Positions 35,632 to 48,287 of a DNA stretch of 64,000 bases are shown here, in pieces. This DNA is from Elmis aenea (lineage: Eukaryota > Arthropoda > Insecta > Coleoptera > Elmidae): the NCBI GenBank assembly GCA_947652605.1, contig OX393577.1, positions 62,272,108 to 62,336,107 on the forward strand. The letters run 5' to 3'. The notes beneath the pieces are model-generated. The model did no database searches. It saw only the letters and a list, made by a program, of their open reading frames with translations, and had not been told where the DNA came from. The number at the start of each line of letters is the position of its first letter. Position 1 is the stretch's first letter. The position numbers and the translations under genes are program-made.

Positions 35632-37888
35632 CAGGGTGAGTCACGACGGACGCGTCGGAGTTTTATGGCGAAACGCTTAATATTTTCCAATTTCTGTCGC
35701 TGTTAGATTATGTAAGTCAATAAGGGCTACATTTTAAAAATATTTTCAAACGTACAGGGTGCTCCAAAAAAGAGTGGCATATCAAAGTTATACTTTTTCT
35801 TATGGAACACTCTATATATTTTTACATTTTTGGATTCCTCTTTAAATTTAATTAATAAAATGTATAAGGTCATATGGGTCTAAAGTCAACCGTTCTCGTG
35901 AAAATCGCATTTTCATAAAGAACCAGTGTTTTCAAAAATTTTCAACATTTAAAAACTTTGAGAAGTCTGAAGAAATTCGCTTGGAGATAAGATTGACAAT
36001 AGATTATGTAACACTCTGCACCACCTACATTTTTAAAATATTATACAGGGTGTTTTTTACGCTTGGTCAAACTTGTGAAACTTTAAACATCGATAACTCA
36101 TTTTTTTTAAATACAACCCCCTATATTTTTTTACACCGTCTTATAGAAAATGTAATTCTCTTTCGAAAACATTAATACTGTTTTATACCTAAAATTGATA
36201 TTTTCCGAGATATTGCGATTTTATTGTTAATTATTAGGTCAAAGTAATATTTTCGAGTAGGCTATGAAACAATTGAACGAAAGAACAAGAAAGGTTTAGT
36301 TTTATCTTTTGCCTACGCATTTTTGATATTTTTTTATAGTGAAGAGCAATCTCACGTTTAAATCGAGATTTTTTACAATTATTTATGCATTTATTTATTG
36401 GACCAGTATGATAAGATGATTAGTAAATCATATAAACTATTTTTTTGTTTGATACGACTCTCGGTTCTACCAAAATGTCTTTGCTTAACTTCTGGTTCCA
36501 CACATTTTGCAAACATTGTGTTTTATACAGTGTGCACAATGTTTAATGAAGGTAAGTGTTTATGGTGTGTTAACTAAAATATAAATACACAAAAAATATT
36601 TCAAATTGGGACCGTAGTAACTTTAATTGAACATTTATAAAAATATTTCTAGTGATAACTAAAATGTATGTAATAATAATTCAAAAACTTTTGAGACAAT
36701 CACTCCTAAGTTGCGTAATGTAAGGCGTTCACTTGAAAAGAGGATCACAATCTGTATTCAAGAGGATGGTCGTCATGTTGAACATTTATTGTAATCGGCT
36801 GTTAAATTTTGTTTTTGAATTATTATTACATACATTTTAGTTATCGCTAGAAATATTTTTATAAATGTTCAATTAAAGTTACTACGGTCCCAATTTGAAA
36901 TATTTTCTGTGTATTTATATTTTAGTTAACACACCATAAACACTTACCTTCATTAAACATTGTGCACACTGTATAAAACACAATGTTTGCAAAATGCGTG
37001 GAACCAGAAGTTAAGCAAAGACATTTTGGTAGAACCGAGAGTCGTATCAAACAAAAAAATAGTTTATATAATTTACTAATCATCTTATCATACTGGTCCA
37101 ATACATAAATGCATAAATAATTGTAAGAAATCTCGATTTAAACGTGAGATTGCTCTTCACTATAAAAAAATGTCAAAAATGCGTAGGCAAAAGATAAAAC
37201 TAAACCTTTCTTGTTCTTTCGTTCAATTGTTTCAAATTACCGCTGTCTATCTTCATAGCCTACTCGAAAATATTACTTTGACCTAATAATTAACAATAAA
37301 ATCGCAATATCTCGGAAAATATCAATTTTAGGTATAAAACAATATTAATGTTTTCGATAGAGAATTACATTTTCTATAAGACGGTGTAAAAAAATATAGG
37401 GGGTTGTATTTAAGAAAAATGAGTTATCGATGTTGAAAGTTTCACAAGTTTGACCAAGCGTAAAAAACGCCCTGTATAATATTTTTAAAATGTAGGTGGT
37501 GCAAAGTGTTACATAATCTATTGTCAATCTTATCTCCAAGTAATTTTCTTCAGACTTCTCAAAGTTTTTAAATGTTGAAAATTTTTGAAAATACTGTATT
37601 TTCATGAAAATGCAATTTTCACGAGAACGGTTGATTTTAGACCCATATGACCTAATACATTTTATTAATTAAATTTAAAGAGGAATCCAAAAATGGAAAA
37701 ATATATAGGGTGTTCCATAAGAAAAAGTATAACTTTGATATGGCACTCTTTTTTGGAGCACCCTGTATGTTTAAAAATATTTTTAAAATGTAGCCCTTAT
37801 TGACTTACATAATCTAACAGCTACAGAAATTGGAAAATATAAAGCGTTTCGCCATAAAACTCCGACGCGTCCGTCGTGACTCACCCTG
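35632..37888. mobile_element. Long-arm mariner palindrome with three concentric TIR-like motifs
   Basis: Arms 35632-36690 and 36812-37888 are inverted copies of about 1.06 kb. TA flanks the outer ends CAGGGTGAGTCACGACGG. The motif TA-CAGGGTG recurs at 35755 and 36046 and, mirrored, ends at 37765 and 37474: offsets 123 and 414 on both sides. The 121-bp loop holds the last codons of a mariner transposase. A related single left end at 15159 has the same internal motifs, so they belong to the family and are not separate insertions. Confidence 0.75.
36699..36794 (+). pseudogene. Mariner transposase extreme C-terminus
   Basis: The loop of the palindrome encodes ITPKLRNVRRSLEKRI, then CIQEDGRHVEHLL and a stop. 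This is the typical tail of a group of mariner transposases (R-CI-ExGxHFEHLL). Only 31 codons remain; everything upstream was lost when the palindrome formed. Confidence 0.65.
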
Positions 37889-38506
37889 TATAAGCATTTT
37901 TTTCATTAATATAAAAGGTTTGGCACATTTTAAAACTATCGGAAAATTGGAGTTGCTAATGATCTAGCTAATCTGACAAACAATAAATGTTCTTTTATTT
38001 ATGGATGGGTTTCGTAACTCTAAAATATTTATCAGTCCCAAAAGTTTGTCATTTTTAATCATTTAGATAGGCATTATCCCTATTCAAAGTATATGTACCA
38101 TTGTACACAAATGAAACGGTCATATCCACATAAATAATAACTCAGAAGCAAGTATTTGTAACTAGTTTGTCTGTGGTAAGATCTATTGTTTGTAACCGTG
38201 GGTCCGACGAGGTCAAAAATTAGTCATTTGCCCCGGATACGGATGGGATTCGGAAGTTGACGGATATGGGTATAGATACGAATATTAGTATCCTGCCAGA
38301 GCCTACTACGCACTAGATTAATTTGCTGACCGCTTTTTACTTGGCACGGTACATTTGAACCATTAAATTTTCATCATAATAGCCCACGCTCAGTTTTTTT
38401 TTTTTTTGAAATATGTATCTTTTCCCGTAGAGAATCTGCATATTTGATAATGTTATTTTTCTAAAATTGATTATATGTACTGTTAGGTAGATACCATTAC
38501 CATAAA

Positions 38507-38690
38507 ACAGTGTTTTTTAACCTTTTTGTATTTGTGCCCCTCATTTCCATATCAAATTTAAGTGCGCCCACTTTTCAATTCTTTAAATATGGAATTTTAG
38601 TACCTTTTTGTGGTAATGAAAACTCAAAAATATAGGAAATCCGAAAGAGTAGTAATTTGATTCAGGGTATGGTGTTGCATATGGACCCGA
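38507..38690. repeat. Possible solo left end of a hAT element
   Basis: CAGTGTTTTTTAACCTTTTTG followed by GTGCCCC resembles the left end of Charlie-like hATs. No matching right end or duplication was found. Confidence 0.3.
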
Positions 38691-38700
38691 AGCCCTAAGG

Positions 38701-38960
38701 CAGTGATTTCCAATCTGTGGGGCGCGTCCCCCTAGGGGGGCGTGAGACTATTGCAAGGGGGACGAGCAGATTTTACCAAAATACCTATAACTTATTTTGT
38801 ATTACAAAATTTCTTGCAAAATTTGTGTATTTAGTGAATATTTTTTTAAAATTACCTTTAATATTTAATTTATGAAATTAGATTGCTAAGAAAATTGAGA
38901 GGCGCAACAATTTTTTATGAAAAAAAGAGGGCGCAGGTACAGAAACTTTGGAAATCACTG
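38701..38960. mobile_element. hAT MITE, 260 bp
   Basis: Ends CAGTGATTTCCAATCTGTGG and the complement of GAAACTTTGGAAATCACTG. Flanks CCCTAAGG (38693-38700) and CCCTAAGC (38961-38968) match at 7 of 8 positions. No coding. GGGGGGCG and GAGGGCGC blocks lie near the ends. Confidence 0.75.
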
Positions 38961-38968
38961 CCCTAAGC

Positions 38969-39940
38969 AGTTTAGCTGAACTAGATTTACATATTTAACG
39001 TTAAATTGAAAATATATTAGAAACTGATTGTGATTTTTATCTCTTTCAAAATATATTTGATACAGATAGGGGGCTCTTGGAACAGTTGGAACTACACAAA
39101 AACGAAGCTAAGCCACTATGCTATGCACATCAAAACTTTAGTGTTTTTAATGAAATTTTTGATTTAAGTCAATACAATATAAGTATTATTTATATTATAA
39201 GGACATATAACCTTTACTTTTTTTAATTATTATTAAATAATTGAGAACCGTAAAGTGAGTAATTCAGGATATACAATTAGCTTTATTTCTTCTTGTATGT
39301 CTACCAATACATATTCAGGAAAAATTCTCATAAAGCAGAGCCGCATTAGGACCACCATCTGATTCCTTACGCACGGGGTCGAACCAAGACCCCATATCCC
39401 CAATTTTAACCCTTTTTAAACTAAGTCGACCTAAAAAAAAGACCGCTTTACAATTTGTCGAGTAAAAATATATGTTGTGACCCCTTTTGCCTTGGTACCC
39501 TAAGCACACGATTATATTGATTAATAGGTTATCCAGCCTTGCCAAATGCCATAATTATTTATAAGGTTGGGTTGATTTTTACTTTTTTTAAAGCGTTTTA
39601 AATCCGGGGCCAAAAAAAATTGCATAGGGTCCCAAAGGTTCTAATTACGCTACTTTGTGGGACTGCTATGATTTTTTGTATGTATTTTATCTTACTGTAG
39701 TTTTGTTGTTTTATTAAATAGCTTTTTTAATTTTTTTTTGTCTTCGCGCCCCTTTTAGGAACCGCTCCTTACAGGTTATGAATCAATGCCATAAAATATG
39801 AAAGATGTCAGTTTTATTAAACAACTAAAAGATATATTTTTTTAAATGTTTTTATTTCTGGGTTTGTTTGGCATTGAGCACAAGTCCATCAGTCACATAG
39901 ATTTTGAATTACAAAATATTTAGATTAGTGAGTCGAGTAA
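38969..39940. other. Degraded repeat-like sequence, unassigned
   Basis: Pieces such as GGGGTCGAACCAAGACCCC (39376-39394) and TAATTACGCTAC (39641-39652) look like transposon ends, but none could be paired. Confidence 0.3.
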
Positions 39941-39949
39941 ATAGACAAA

Positions 39950-40184
39950 AACAAATGTAAACAACTGTTCTAGTACATTTAATTATTTTGTATTTATATA
40001 AATTTAATAATTTTTTTTAAAGTAACCATTCATTATTTCGAGCAATTTTATTTTCGAGAAATTGTTATTCGAGCAACTAAACTAGGCTTTCGAAGAACTG
40101 TCCATTCGAGAAACAATTTTTCGAGCAATTGATTTCGAGCAATTTTCTTTGGAGCAAATGTTTTCGAGCAATTTTCACCGAACC
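39950..40184. mobile_element. Truncated right end of the TCGAGCAATT Mutator-like family
   Basis: Aligns with about 47940-48178: shared TCTAGTACATTTAATTATTT, then ATTTCGAGCAATT-type repeats and an end ACCGAACC. The left half and duplication are missing. Confidence 0.6.
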
Positions 40185-40189
40185 AAAAA

Positions 40190-41510
40190 TTGAACCCTCA
40201 TGGTTATTTTCTATCAATACTGCTTACGGGTTGGTTTTAATGTTAAATGAAACCTTAAAAATCAATAACAATAGTTTTAAGAACCATTAAATTCAACATC
40301 TAATCTAATCTTTTTATGGAGGAAATAAAATCGGCCTTAGCTACAACAAAAAGCAAACTGCTCCCAAACAACAGTAATTACTTTACCATTTTACATACCG
40401 CTACTTAAAAAAAATGTAACCGATAAGATTTATAACCTTCCATTCCGAATACATTTTCGAAATTACAAGTTAAAAACGGCAATAAATGTTTTGCATTTAC
40501 ATTAACGTTATTAAGCGATTGAAGCATGCAAAATTCTGATCAAAAGATTAAAGGTAGGCAAAGTATAGCACACAAACGAGTGGAGTACTCACATTAAAAA
40601 CTCTTTAGTTGATTAAACGGGCGCCAGAATACCTGAAAAAGAAAAATAAGGTAAATACAAGTGCGGCAAAAACATCGATGCGCCCAGTTTTTATGGAGTC
40701 GGAGTGAAAAGTAAACGCAAGAGAGCAATTTCCGATATTGCTCACTACATTTACGATTATTTCAACTTCGGTGTTGACACAGGTCTGAGAGGAGCCGAGC
40801 TTTAATTGACTTTACGATATAATATGAGTTCGGTTGAAACTGCACTTTAAACACCAAACAGTAGCCAACAAAACTGTAAACATTGAATTTAAATGTTGAA
40901 ACTTTGCATATTAATAGTCTAAATTGATGTTTGCAAATCGTTAAATAGAAAATGATTTTGTTAGTTTTAAGTTGCAGTTACTGTATTAATTTATACAACT
41001 AATGATGTTTAACTTTCAAATTATTCTATAACATCAAGAAAAAGTATGTGCTTAGGAAATAAATTATACGAATTTTGTAAAGTAAACATGTTTTAAAGTT
41101 ATTTACAAGAACGTACAAAATTAATTGGCTGTTCTAGTTGACCAACGTCGTATAATATTTTTGTATGTAGATATAATGGCACAATTTTAATAAAATTATT
41201 ATTTGCAAATATCTGGTAATTTCTCGTTTAATTTATTAACAAGTATGCTATTTATAATTTTTCCTCAAAGCTTTTTTGTGTGATGTAGTCGGGTTACTTG
41301 GCCCAAATGAAGAAATTGATTTAACTTAACGAATATGCAAGGAACTACGTTGGTCTAAGCCTATCTTAAAAATGTGCAAAATCACATGCTACAGCCTAAC
41401 GATCACAAAAAAAAGCTAAATTGAGGATTTGGGGCCCAACAGAACTAAAATGAAGTTTTTTATTTATTATATTTTTTTATTTGTGATGTACCTAATTTTC
41501 ATGTGATGTT
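40190..41510. other. No feature seen
   Basis: Single-copy-looking sequence; 40640-40810 is less AT-rich than its surroundings but has no long frame. Confidence 0.4.
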
Positions 41511-41513
41511 CAT

Positions 41514-42914
41514 AGAGGATGTTTAAAATTGGAGTTTAAGCATGGGGATCTCGCTAACTATAATAGTTGGAGTATAGGTTTAAATTTGGAAAAGTTGCTA
41601 AATTCAGTGCTCATTAATAATCGATGGAGAAATTTGAAAAAAATGGGAAAAAAATTAAAATACGATTTTTCAAAATCGCCTGTAACTCATTTGGATTAAG
41701 TATAAAAAATTTCAGATGTGTAAAATCATTTCCGAAGCATTTTTGTAAGCCGAATTGGATGATTTTTTTAAAAACTATATTTTTTCGTTGCACCTAGCTA
41801 CTTTAGCCAACCAGCAATATGTTTAATGTTTATGATACTTATATACTTGAGTGAAGGTTGGTGTCTTCTTTTCTTTTCTGTATTGTTTTTAAGTTCGACA
41901 CTTTTCACAACCGCACAGTGCTCTGCTTTACACTAACTCAAACGGTTTGGTCAGTATAAGTCTTCTCATTAGATGTTGGTTGTCCAAAAGCTGCAGGGCT
42001 TCGGTGATCATGCAGCCTTGAATTGGATGATAATCACAAGTTTTCCCTAGGTCGGTTCGTTTTTTATTGGTGTAATTTTTGCCATTTAGATAATCGAATC
42101 ATTTTTTTCTAAATTTACTGATTGACCACACATAGTTAGTTACTTTTACATTAATTGTCAAATATAAAAAGAGATAAAGAACTTTTTCAAAGAACAATAG
42201 CGCAGGTTTTGAATATTTGCAGCTATGTATTGCAGATTGCAGAAGATGGAAATTTATTTAAACACCTTTTTTAATTTGTTTAAGTTTTTATAAATTTTTG
42301 CCTTATTGTCAAATATAGCATACCGTTCTTTTAAGTTTTGTTGTAAATTATTCCCATTCTTTAATCATATTCACTTACGTTTCTGTGCTCCGATATTTTT
42401 GTAGATACTATTGCAGCATATCGCGTTTTTCTTCGTTGTTAAAGTTCATTTATACGAATTTATTATAATGACAAGTACCTAATGAGCTTTCAAGATTTTT
42501 GGTTTGTTGATCGGCCTACCTGATTTATAGTGGTTGTTGTCCAAAACGCATTTTTCCAATTTTGCAGTAAATATAGAAGTAAAAACCATGTGTGATAATT
42601 TAATGAATTTAGAAAAGAAATTATATTTAATGTAAAACGCAAAAATAAAGTTGGATGTCATAAAATTAAAACAAATCGACCTAATAAAAATTTGTGAATA
42701 CCAATCGATTCAGCTTAAAAAGTTGCAATGTTTTTACATATTTGAAATATTTTATACACCAAAGGAGTTAAAGATGACTTTCAAAAATCATATTATCCGT
42801 TTTTTTTTTTTTAATTTTTTGGAAAGCATTTGGGATATTTCCAATTTATTTAGCACGAAATTTAGCAACTTTGCCGAAATCCCCATGCTTAAACTCAAAT
42901 TTCAAACACCCTGT
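41514..42914. repeat. Foldback element interrupted by a Jockey insertion
   Basis: Left end AGGATGTTTAAAATTGGAG and right end, the complement of TTTCAAACACCCTG, share GAGTTTAAGCATGGGGAT in inverted orientation. TA follows the right end. Further inward, GGAAAAGTTGCTAAATT and AATTTAGCAACTTTGCC pair. The left terminus is eroded. A Jockey copy with its own duplication sits inside. Confidence 0.6.
41764..42019 (-). mobile_element. 5'-truncated Jockey LINE copy
   Basis: Flanked by 12-bp duplications GAATTGGATGAT (41752-41763 and 42020-42031). Sequence follows 54895-55140 closely, covering the end of ORF2 (LLDN, LKRTKPFELV) and the 3' untranslated region; a short A tail faces left. Only 256 bp were copied, as in typical 5' truncation. 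Confidence 0.75.
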
Positions 42915-42916
42915 AT

Positions 42917-43790
42917 GTGATTCGCTGCACTACATTTGTGAATTTTTATTATACTATCAAAAGTATTATTCAAACGTAACAGATTTTGCACATTACATTT
43001 AAGAACTTTTTATTCAATTAATATAATAAAATAATGAAGGGTTGAAAGCAAAATTATTCAAATTTTAAATCCACGCTTTGTTTTACTTAAAACAGGCAGT
43101 CATTTTCTCTACTCCAATCAACACATTATTCACACTGCGTTCATAGTTAACAAACTTATACTAAGCTTCGGAATTCAATTTACAAATTAGGAGAACCACA
43201 GAAAATCTAATTAAAATAGATGTCACCAAGTATGCAATCCTCTCAGTTTGATCTACATCTAGACACTAGATTTGTTTAGTTCAAATGCACCGATTGATAC
43301 ACACAAAAATAAAAAAAGGTGATTTGAAAAGTATTTCATTTCGCAAGCCGATTGTTGTAGTTATAAAAATTATGTAGTAGTCGCTTGTTGCTTGAAAATT
43401 TACTGCATTGACGTTACATTGGATAATTATTCGTTTAATGTTGTTGAAAAGCAACTAAACTAGAAAGTTTGGGGCTGCAATGGTGCAAAACCAAAAGCAA
43501 GTACAACTATTGTTGTAGTCGTAGTTTGCTACTAACACCTATCGTTTGTTGAAGTAACTACACCGTCGGGTGCCTTTATAGAGTTTAATTTATGCACGGT
43601 ACATACCACAAATATTTGTTGAAAATTTTGCATAGAACGGGCAAAAACAATTACTTATTTCTGCTAACGTCTCATGGCTCAGAAAATTCTTACACTGGTA
43701 AATATTACAATATTAATTTAAAAAATGCAGATCAGGCTACTCCATTAACAAAAAATATGGATTGGCGTACTTTGTATCAAAAAAATAGCA
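42917..43790. other. No feature seen
   Basis: AT-rich. The long frame starting at 43592 runs into the next repeat and shows no similarity. Confidence 0.35.
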
Positions 43791-43794
43791 AGTA

Positions 43795-44477
43795 CCTGGG
43801 CCGTTTCTCAAAAATACAACTGTACAAGTTCACTAGTAACAAGCTACAAGTAACTTTTTTAAAGGTACTTGTAATTAGCGTTTTTTTAAAGAAATTCATC
43901 AGTCTTGTATTATTATTACATGTAGATTTCATTTTTACAAGTAAACAACAAAAAAACGTTAGAGTATCTAAAACAATCTATTATTAAAATTTAAAATATG
44001 TTAAATGTAATTATATTTTGTATTTAATTATTTTTATATTTTCCTAATAGTTACAAGTGTAAAAGTATTTTTTAAGAAACAAAATCATTTACTGCTGCAT
44101 TCGGCTACTATTTTTATTTGTGAGTGTCCACGTTTCTCTTCAGTATAAAATTGCCTGAGTTACTACCTTTTTGACCTCTTCAACTATTATTCGTTTTGGG
44201 ACTTCTCTATTTCCAAAAAATGTTGTTCTTAAACTGATGACCATTCTTCCCACATTTCCTGTCCTTTCGCTTATTTCTTTGTCCATTTCTCCTCCTAAAT
44301 ATATAAAGCTTTCTACCTGTTCGAAATTGATTATATACTTGTATTAAAGTCGATTTTACTTGTAGCTTGTATTTTACAGATGTAGCTTCCAAAAACAGGG
44401 ACTTGTGAAAACTTGTCTATTTACAAGTTCAAGAGGACTTGTATTACAAGGCTTGTGAATTTCGAGAAACAGGGCCT
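43795..44477. mobile_element. hAT-like element with ACAAGT arrays
   Basis: Ends CCTGGGCCGTTTCTC and the complement of GAGAAACAGGGCCT form imperfect inverted repeats. ACAAGT/ACTTGT hexamers occur many times within about 100 bp of each end. No clear target duplication was found, so the superfamily is an inference from layout. The centre holds an LINE fragment. Confidence 0.45.
44140..44328 (-). pseudogene. LINE post-RT fragment
   Basis: An uninterrupted 61-codon minus-strand frame reads NFEQVESFIYLGGEMDK, then ISERTG and FFGNREVPKRI, ending at a stop after QAILY. It is the YLG block and following region of an endonuclease LINE. It was captured inside the hAT-like element. Confidence 0.6.
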
Positions 44478-44479
44478 TG

Positions 44480-46149
44480 GTCAGGTGATTCTCGTGTTAC
44501 GTAACTGGTCAGGTGGGTTCAAACAACCACCAATTTTGAGGACATTGGTTATAACACTTTCATATCTATCTCTTAATTAACCTACAAATATTTTTTTTCT
44601 GAATGAAATATCCGTAGATACAGCTTTTGAAAGCAATAAAATTCACATAATGTAATATTTACAAGTGCCACATTGTTGCAAATACTAAACTTATCAACCT
44701 TTGTAAATGTAGTTTATGCAAAAAGAAACAATAAAAAAGTACGTTTATATGAAAATTTTAAAAAAATAATTGATTTACAAACAAATAAAAAGAAAAAAGG
44801 ACATATTAATGCCTCAAGAACACTAACTCTATTTAAGTTTTGAATATATTTGGCAATGTAGAAACAAAATAACTAAGAAACATTGCCGATATTTGCAAGG
44901 ATTATTAACAAAACCATATGTTACACCACCAGTAAACGTCCATAATTTAATAATTAACCGCCATATTTTTGCAGGGACATAACTTGTTTTCTAATAGCCG
45001 CGGATATTAAATCCTAGCTAAGCCAAAATGGCCCATAAATACAAAACATAAGTCGTAAAAGAATCGAGGGGTAACATAAATACCAGTGGCTTTATTTATC
45101 GATCCTTAAGACACAGATTGTGGCATTTACAGAAGCAGGGATGGCTGGCATTATAGCCCGAGAGATGTGTGCATTTCAGGAGCTTATCCTACACATTCTT
45201 TCCACGTCAGCACAAAAATTGCTGTGAATCTACGCACCTCGTTTGGGCGATGATGAAAATAGTAATTTTCGGTTACGATCCGCAAATCGCCACGACCCAT
45301 TTATATTTACACGATGTAATTTATAACGGTATTTATTAAAGGCGTATTAACATTCGGCAAATAGAATTGTAACAGAATGAATTTCCTTTTGTTGAAGTTT
45401 TACGTGAGTGAAATAAAAACGTCAAATACAATATTTGTGAGTGATATTAACAAGAAACGAAATCATGCGAGCGGAATTTCAATAATGGCTTTAACAATTC
45501 TTGGGGTGTGCTCGGAGTTCATACAAATAAAAAATATCCGATGGACAAATGGTAGGAATGAAGGTTTGTTAAAAAAAAAGTAACTTCCAAGATTCTTTGA
45601 CATAGTTTCAGATAAAAAAACAAAACAATTAAATTATGTCATTCTAGCAACTTGGCAAGTAAATATGTAATTTTATACAGTGTGCCAATATAAGTTTAAC
45701 AATATAAAAAAAAGACATTCGTTAGTTTGCAGTCAACTTGATTTTAAATTATTTAAGAATCCCCATCTTATTTGTTCAAAAGCTAACTTAAGACAAAAAA
45801 CTACTGGGTGGAACTTTTTAATATTAATATCAATTTGCATGCTCTGTAATTAAGCTGTTTATTTTGAAAGTAGCTTAAGTCACTTCTATGTTATTTTGAG
45901 AAATTAAATGTTTTGCATAGTAATGTGCTTAAAAATATTTATGCTAACTATAGACAAGTTCACTTATATTTGTTATCTAGGTAACTTATATTTTCTCAGT
46001 AAACCTAATTTCACACACCCGTTGCCGAATTACCATTTTCATTTTGTAAAGTGACTTAAGCTAGATTCAAAAATAATAGTCTTAAAAATTACAAGCTTGT
46101 AGTTAGAAATTAGGCACTTAAAATACAAAACTTTTATTTTTACATTATA
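44480..46149. other. No feature seen
   Basis: 45090-45300 is less AT-rich and looks single-copy, but no frame or RNA gene is supported. Confidence 0.35.
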
Positions 46150-46157
46150 TTTTAAAG

Positions 46158-47032
46158 CAGGGATGGAAAACGTAACGTAACGATACCCGATAACGTTATA
46201 ATAACGATTCAACTATAATTTTTTATACAATAACGTAACGATATTTTTATAACGTTATATAACGTTATAATAACCGATAACGTTTCGTTAAAAGTTATTT
46301 TGTATCGTTATTCTCTAAAAATTAAATTTTTTATGGCGATCTTTTTATTTTCTGATGATATAATATTTTGTTTGTATTTTAGAAATTAAAATTAAAATAA
46401 AATATTTCACCTTCAACGTAATTTTGTAGGTACTATTTTTTAAATTTACATTTACAGATCCCAAAAATAATTTCAGAGTTACAAATAAAAACTATTTTTA
46501 TACAGCATGTTTCTTAAATAATGTGAAAAAATTCGGGAGGTGATACTTAATCGAAAATTAAGAAGGGTCTTTCATATTTTTTTGCTAGATTTCAACCCAC
46601 CAAAAAGTTCTGATAAAAAAACCAACAGGGGTTGCACTTATCAGCCCCCTATGAAGGTGGAAGATGATTAAAAATAATACTATGGGAAACCTTTTAATAA
46701 GTATTAAACATCTACCAAATATCATTCTCCTACATTTATCTAAATTTGAGAAATAAAATGAAAACCTAATTTTATCGCTCCCCTTTAGGGGGGTGTAACT
46801 CCGAAAGGAGACGTCTAAGAAAAAATTGCTATATAAAAGACCCCACTTTATTTTCAATAAGGAATCACCTTCCGAATTTTTTCGCATTATTTAAGAAATA
46901 TCATAATTTATGTAACGTTATATAACATAACAATTCATTTTTTTAACGTTATTTATAACGTTATGTAACGAAAACAAATAATAAATAACGTTATACAATA
47001 ACGTAACGATTTAAAACGTTATTTCATCCCTG
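46158..47032. mobile_element. hAT element with TAACGTTA arrays
   Basis: Ends CAGGGATGGAAAACGTAACG and the complement of CGTTATTTCATCCCTG are flanked by perfect 8-bp copies TTTTAAAG (46150-46157 and 47033-47040). AACGTTAT palindromes repeat across about 130 bp on both sides. A foldback (46499-46905) fills the centre; no transposase remains. Confidence 0.8.
46499..46905. repeat. Foldback repeat nested in hAT
   Basis: TTTCTTAAATAATGTG...AAAAATTCGGGAGG at the left and its inverse at 46865-46905 pair over about 70 bp. The right side continues with AGACGTCTCCTTTCGG and CCCCTAAAGGGGAG, shared with 49966-50265. Confidence 0.5.
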
Positions 47033-47392
47033 TTTTAAAGTTAACTTGCAATTAAGAAAATGAACCGAGCAGCTTCCAACAAGCACTTGCATATAATTTC
47101 TGTGGAAAAAAGAACAAATGGTGGAACGGAAAAAAATATTTCGTTTTCGTTCTTTACGTTCCCACCTATAAGATTTCGTTTTCCTCTTCATAAATCGAAA
47201 TTTAATAACAATTAAAACTGGTTTTACTTTTTTCACCAAGTCAAGGATCTATTTAGTCTTAGTCACTACCTGCTTTTTACAAAATTCAGAGCGGAGAACT
47301 TTTTAAAGAACTATCGCCAGATGTTAAAAAGACTGTGTTGGCAATCCGATGAAACCCCAATTATTCAAATATTCGATTATTCAGACTATAAA

Positions 47393-48178
47393 AGGTGGCG
47401 AAAAATTCCTCGAAAACAACTGCTCGAAAAATTGTTCCTCGAATGGACAGTAGTTGCTCGAAAGCCTAGTTGCTCGAATAACAATATCTCGAAAACAAAA
47501 TTGCTCGAAATAATGAAAGAAGTTACTGAGAGAAAATTGATAAAATTTATATAAACACAAAATAATTGAATTTTACAAAGTTTACATTTGTTTACACTTA
47601 ACCCTTAACGAGTAAAATTAAATATCTATAATCTTCAAATAACCTTCCTTTCTAATAGAATTTTACTGTTAGGGAGGCCTTAGAATACATTATAAAAATG
47701 CAGAAATCAACAAAGTCTTAACGAGTTGAAAATAGAACAATTTTTGTCTGGCGTTGAACCTCCAATTGGTTGCCTTAAATATCGCGATTGTGCGGGAACA
47801 ATACTGCGCATACTGCAAAATTTTGAGGACAACGTAGATGTTACAGGATATCTTCGCAGTCTTGCTCACAACGTTGTTTGTTAAGTGTACATGTATTTGT
47901 AAATAAATTTAAATATGCTTTTCTAAGTGTAAACAAATGTATAAAACTTTTCTAGTACATTTAATTATTTTGTATTTATATAAATCTTATAAATTTTCTT
48001 TAAGTAACTTATTTTATTATTTCGAGGAATTTTCCATTCGAGAAACTGTTATTCGAGCAACTAGGCTTTCAAGAAACTGTCCATTCGAGGAACAATTTTA
48101 CGTGCAATAATTGTCTTCGAGCAATTTTTTTTCGAGCAATTTTTTCAAGCAATTTTTTCGAGCAATTTCCATCAAACC
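47393..48178 (+). mobile_element. Mutator-like element keeping a transposase tail
   Basis: Flanking 9-bp copies GACTATAAA (47384-47392) and GATTATAAA (48179-48187) match at 8 of 9 positions. Ends carry arrays of CTCGAA/TCGAGCAATT like 19440-21511. Inside lies a coding remnant similar to Mutator-like transposase C-termini (47696-47884). The 9-bp duplication and the coding tail together support the assignment. Confidence 0.65.
47696..47884 (+). pseudogene. Probable Mutator-like transposase C-terminal tail
   Basis: A 62-codon open frame contains RNQQSLNELKIEQFLSG, VEPP, KYRDCAGTI and ends GYLRSLAHNVVC-stop. The order QFLxG-PP-YRD ... YLRxIAHN matches the tail of insect Mutator-like transposases. 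No start codon and no DDE or zinc knuckle remain. Codon use is richer in GC than the flanks. Confidence 0.55.
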
Positions 48179-48287
48179 GATTATAAATATGTCGTATGAT
48201 CGTATGTATTAATATGTACATCAGCATAGTTTTTATTGTCATATACGCTTGAAGAAAGTTGAAAAGAAAATTGAAACGACAGGCAAT

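Noticed and set aside
35981..37605. Similar frames in the two arms of the 35632 palindrome
   Set aside because: They arise from inverted duplication of non-coding arm sequence around the third TIR-like motif.
35404..39653. CAGTGGCGTAAT and ATTACGCTAC as ends of one 4.2-kb hAT
   Set aside because: No matching 8-bp flanks, imperfect ends and unrelated elements between them.
43592..43987. 131-codon plus-strand frame
   Set aside because: It runs across the left end of the hAT-like element at 43795, so the frame is composite and likely chance.
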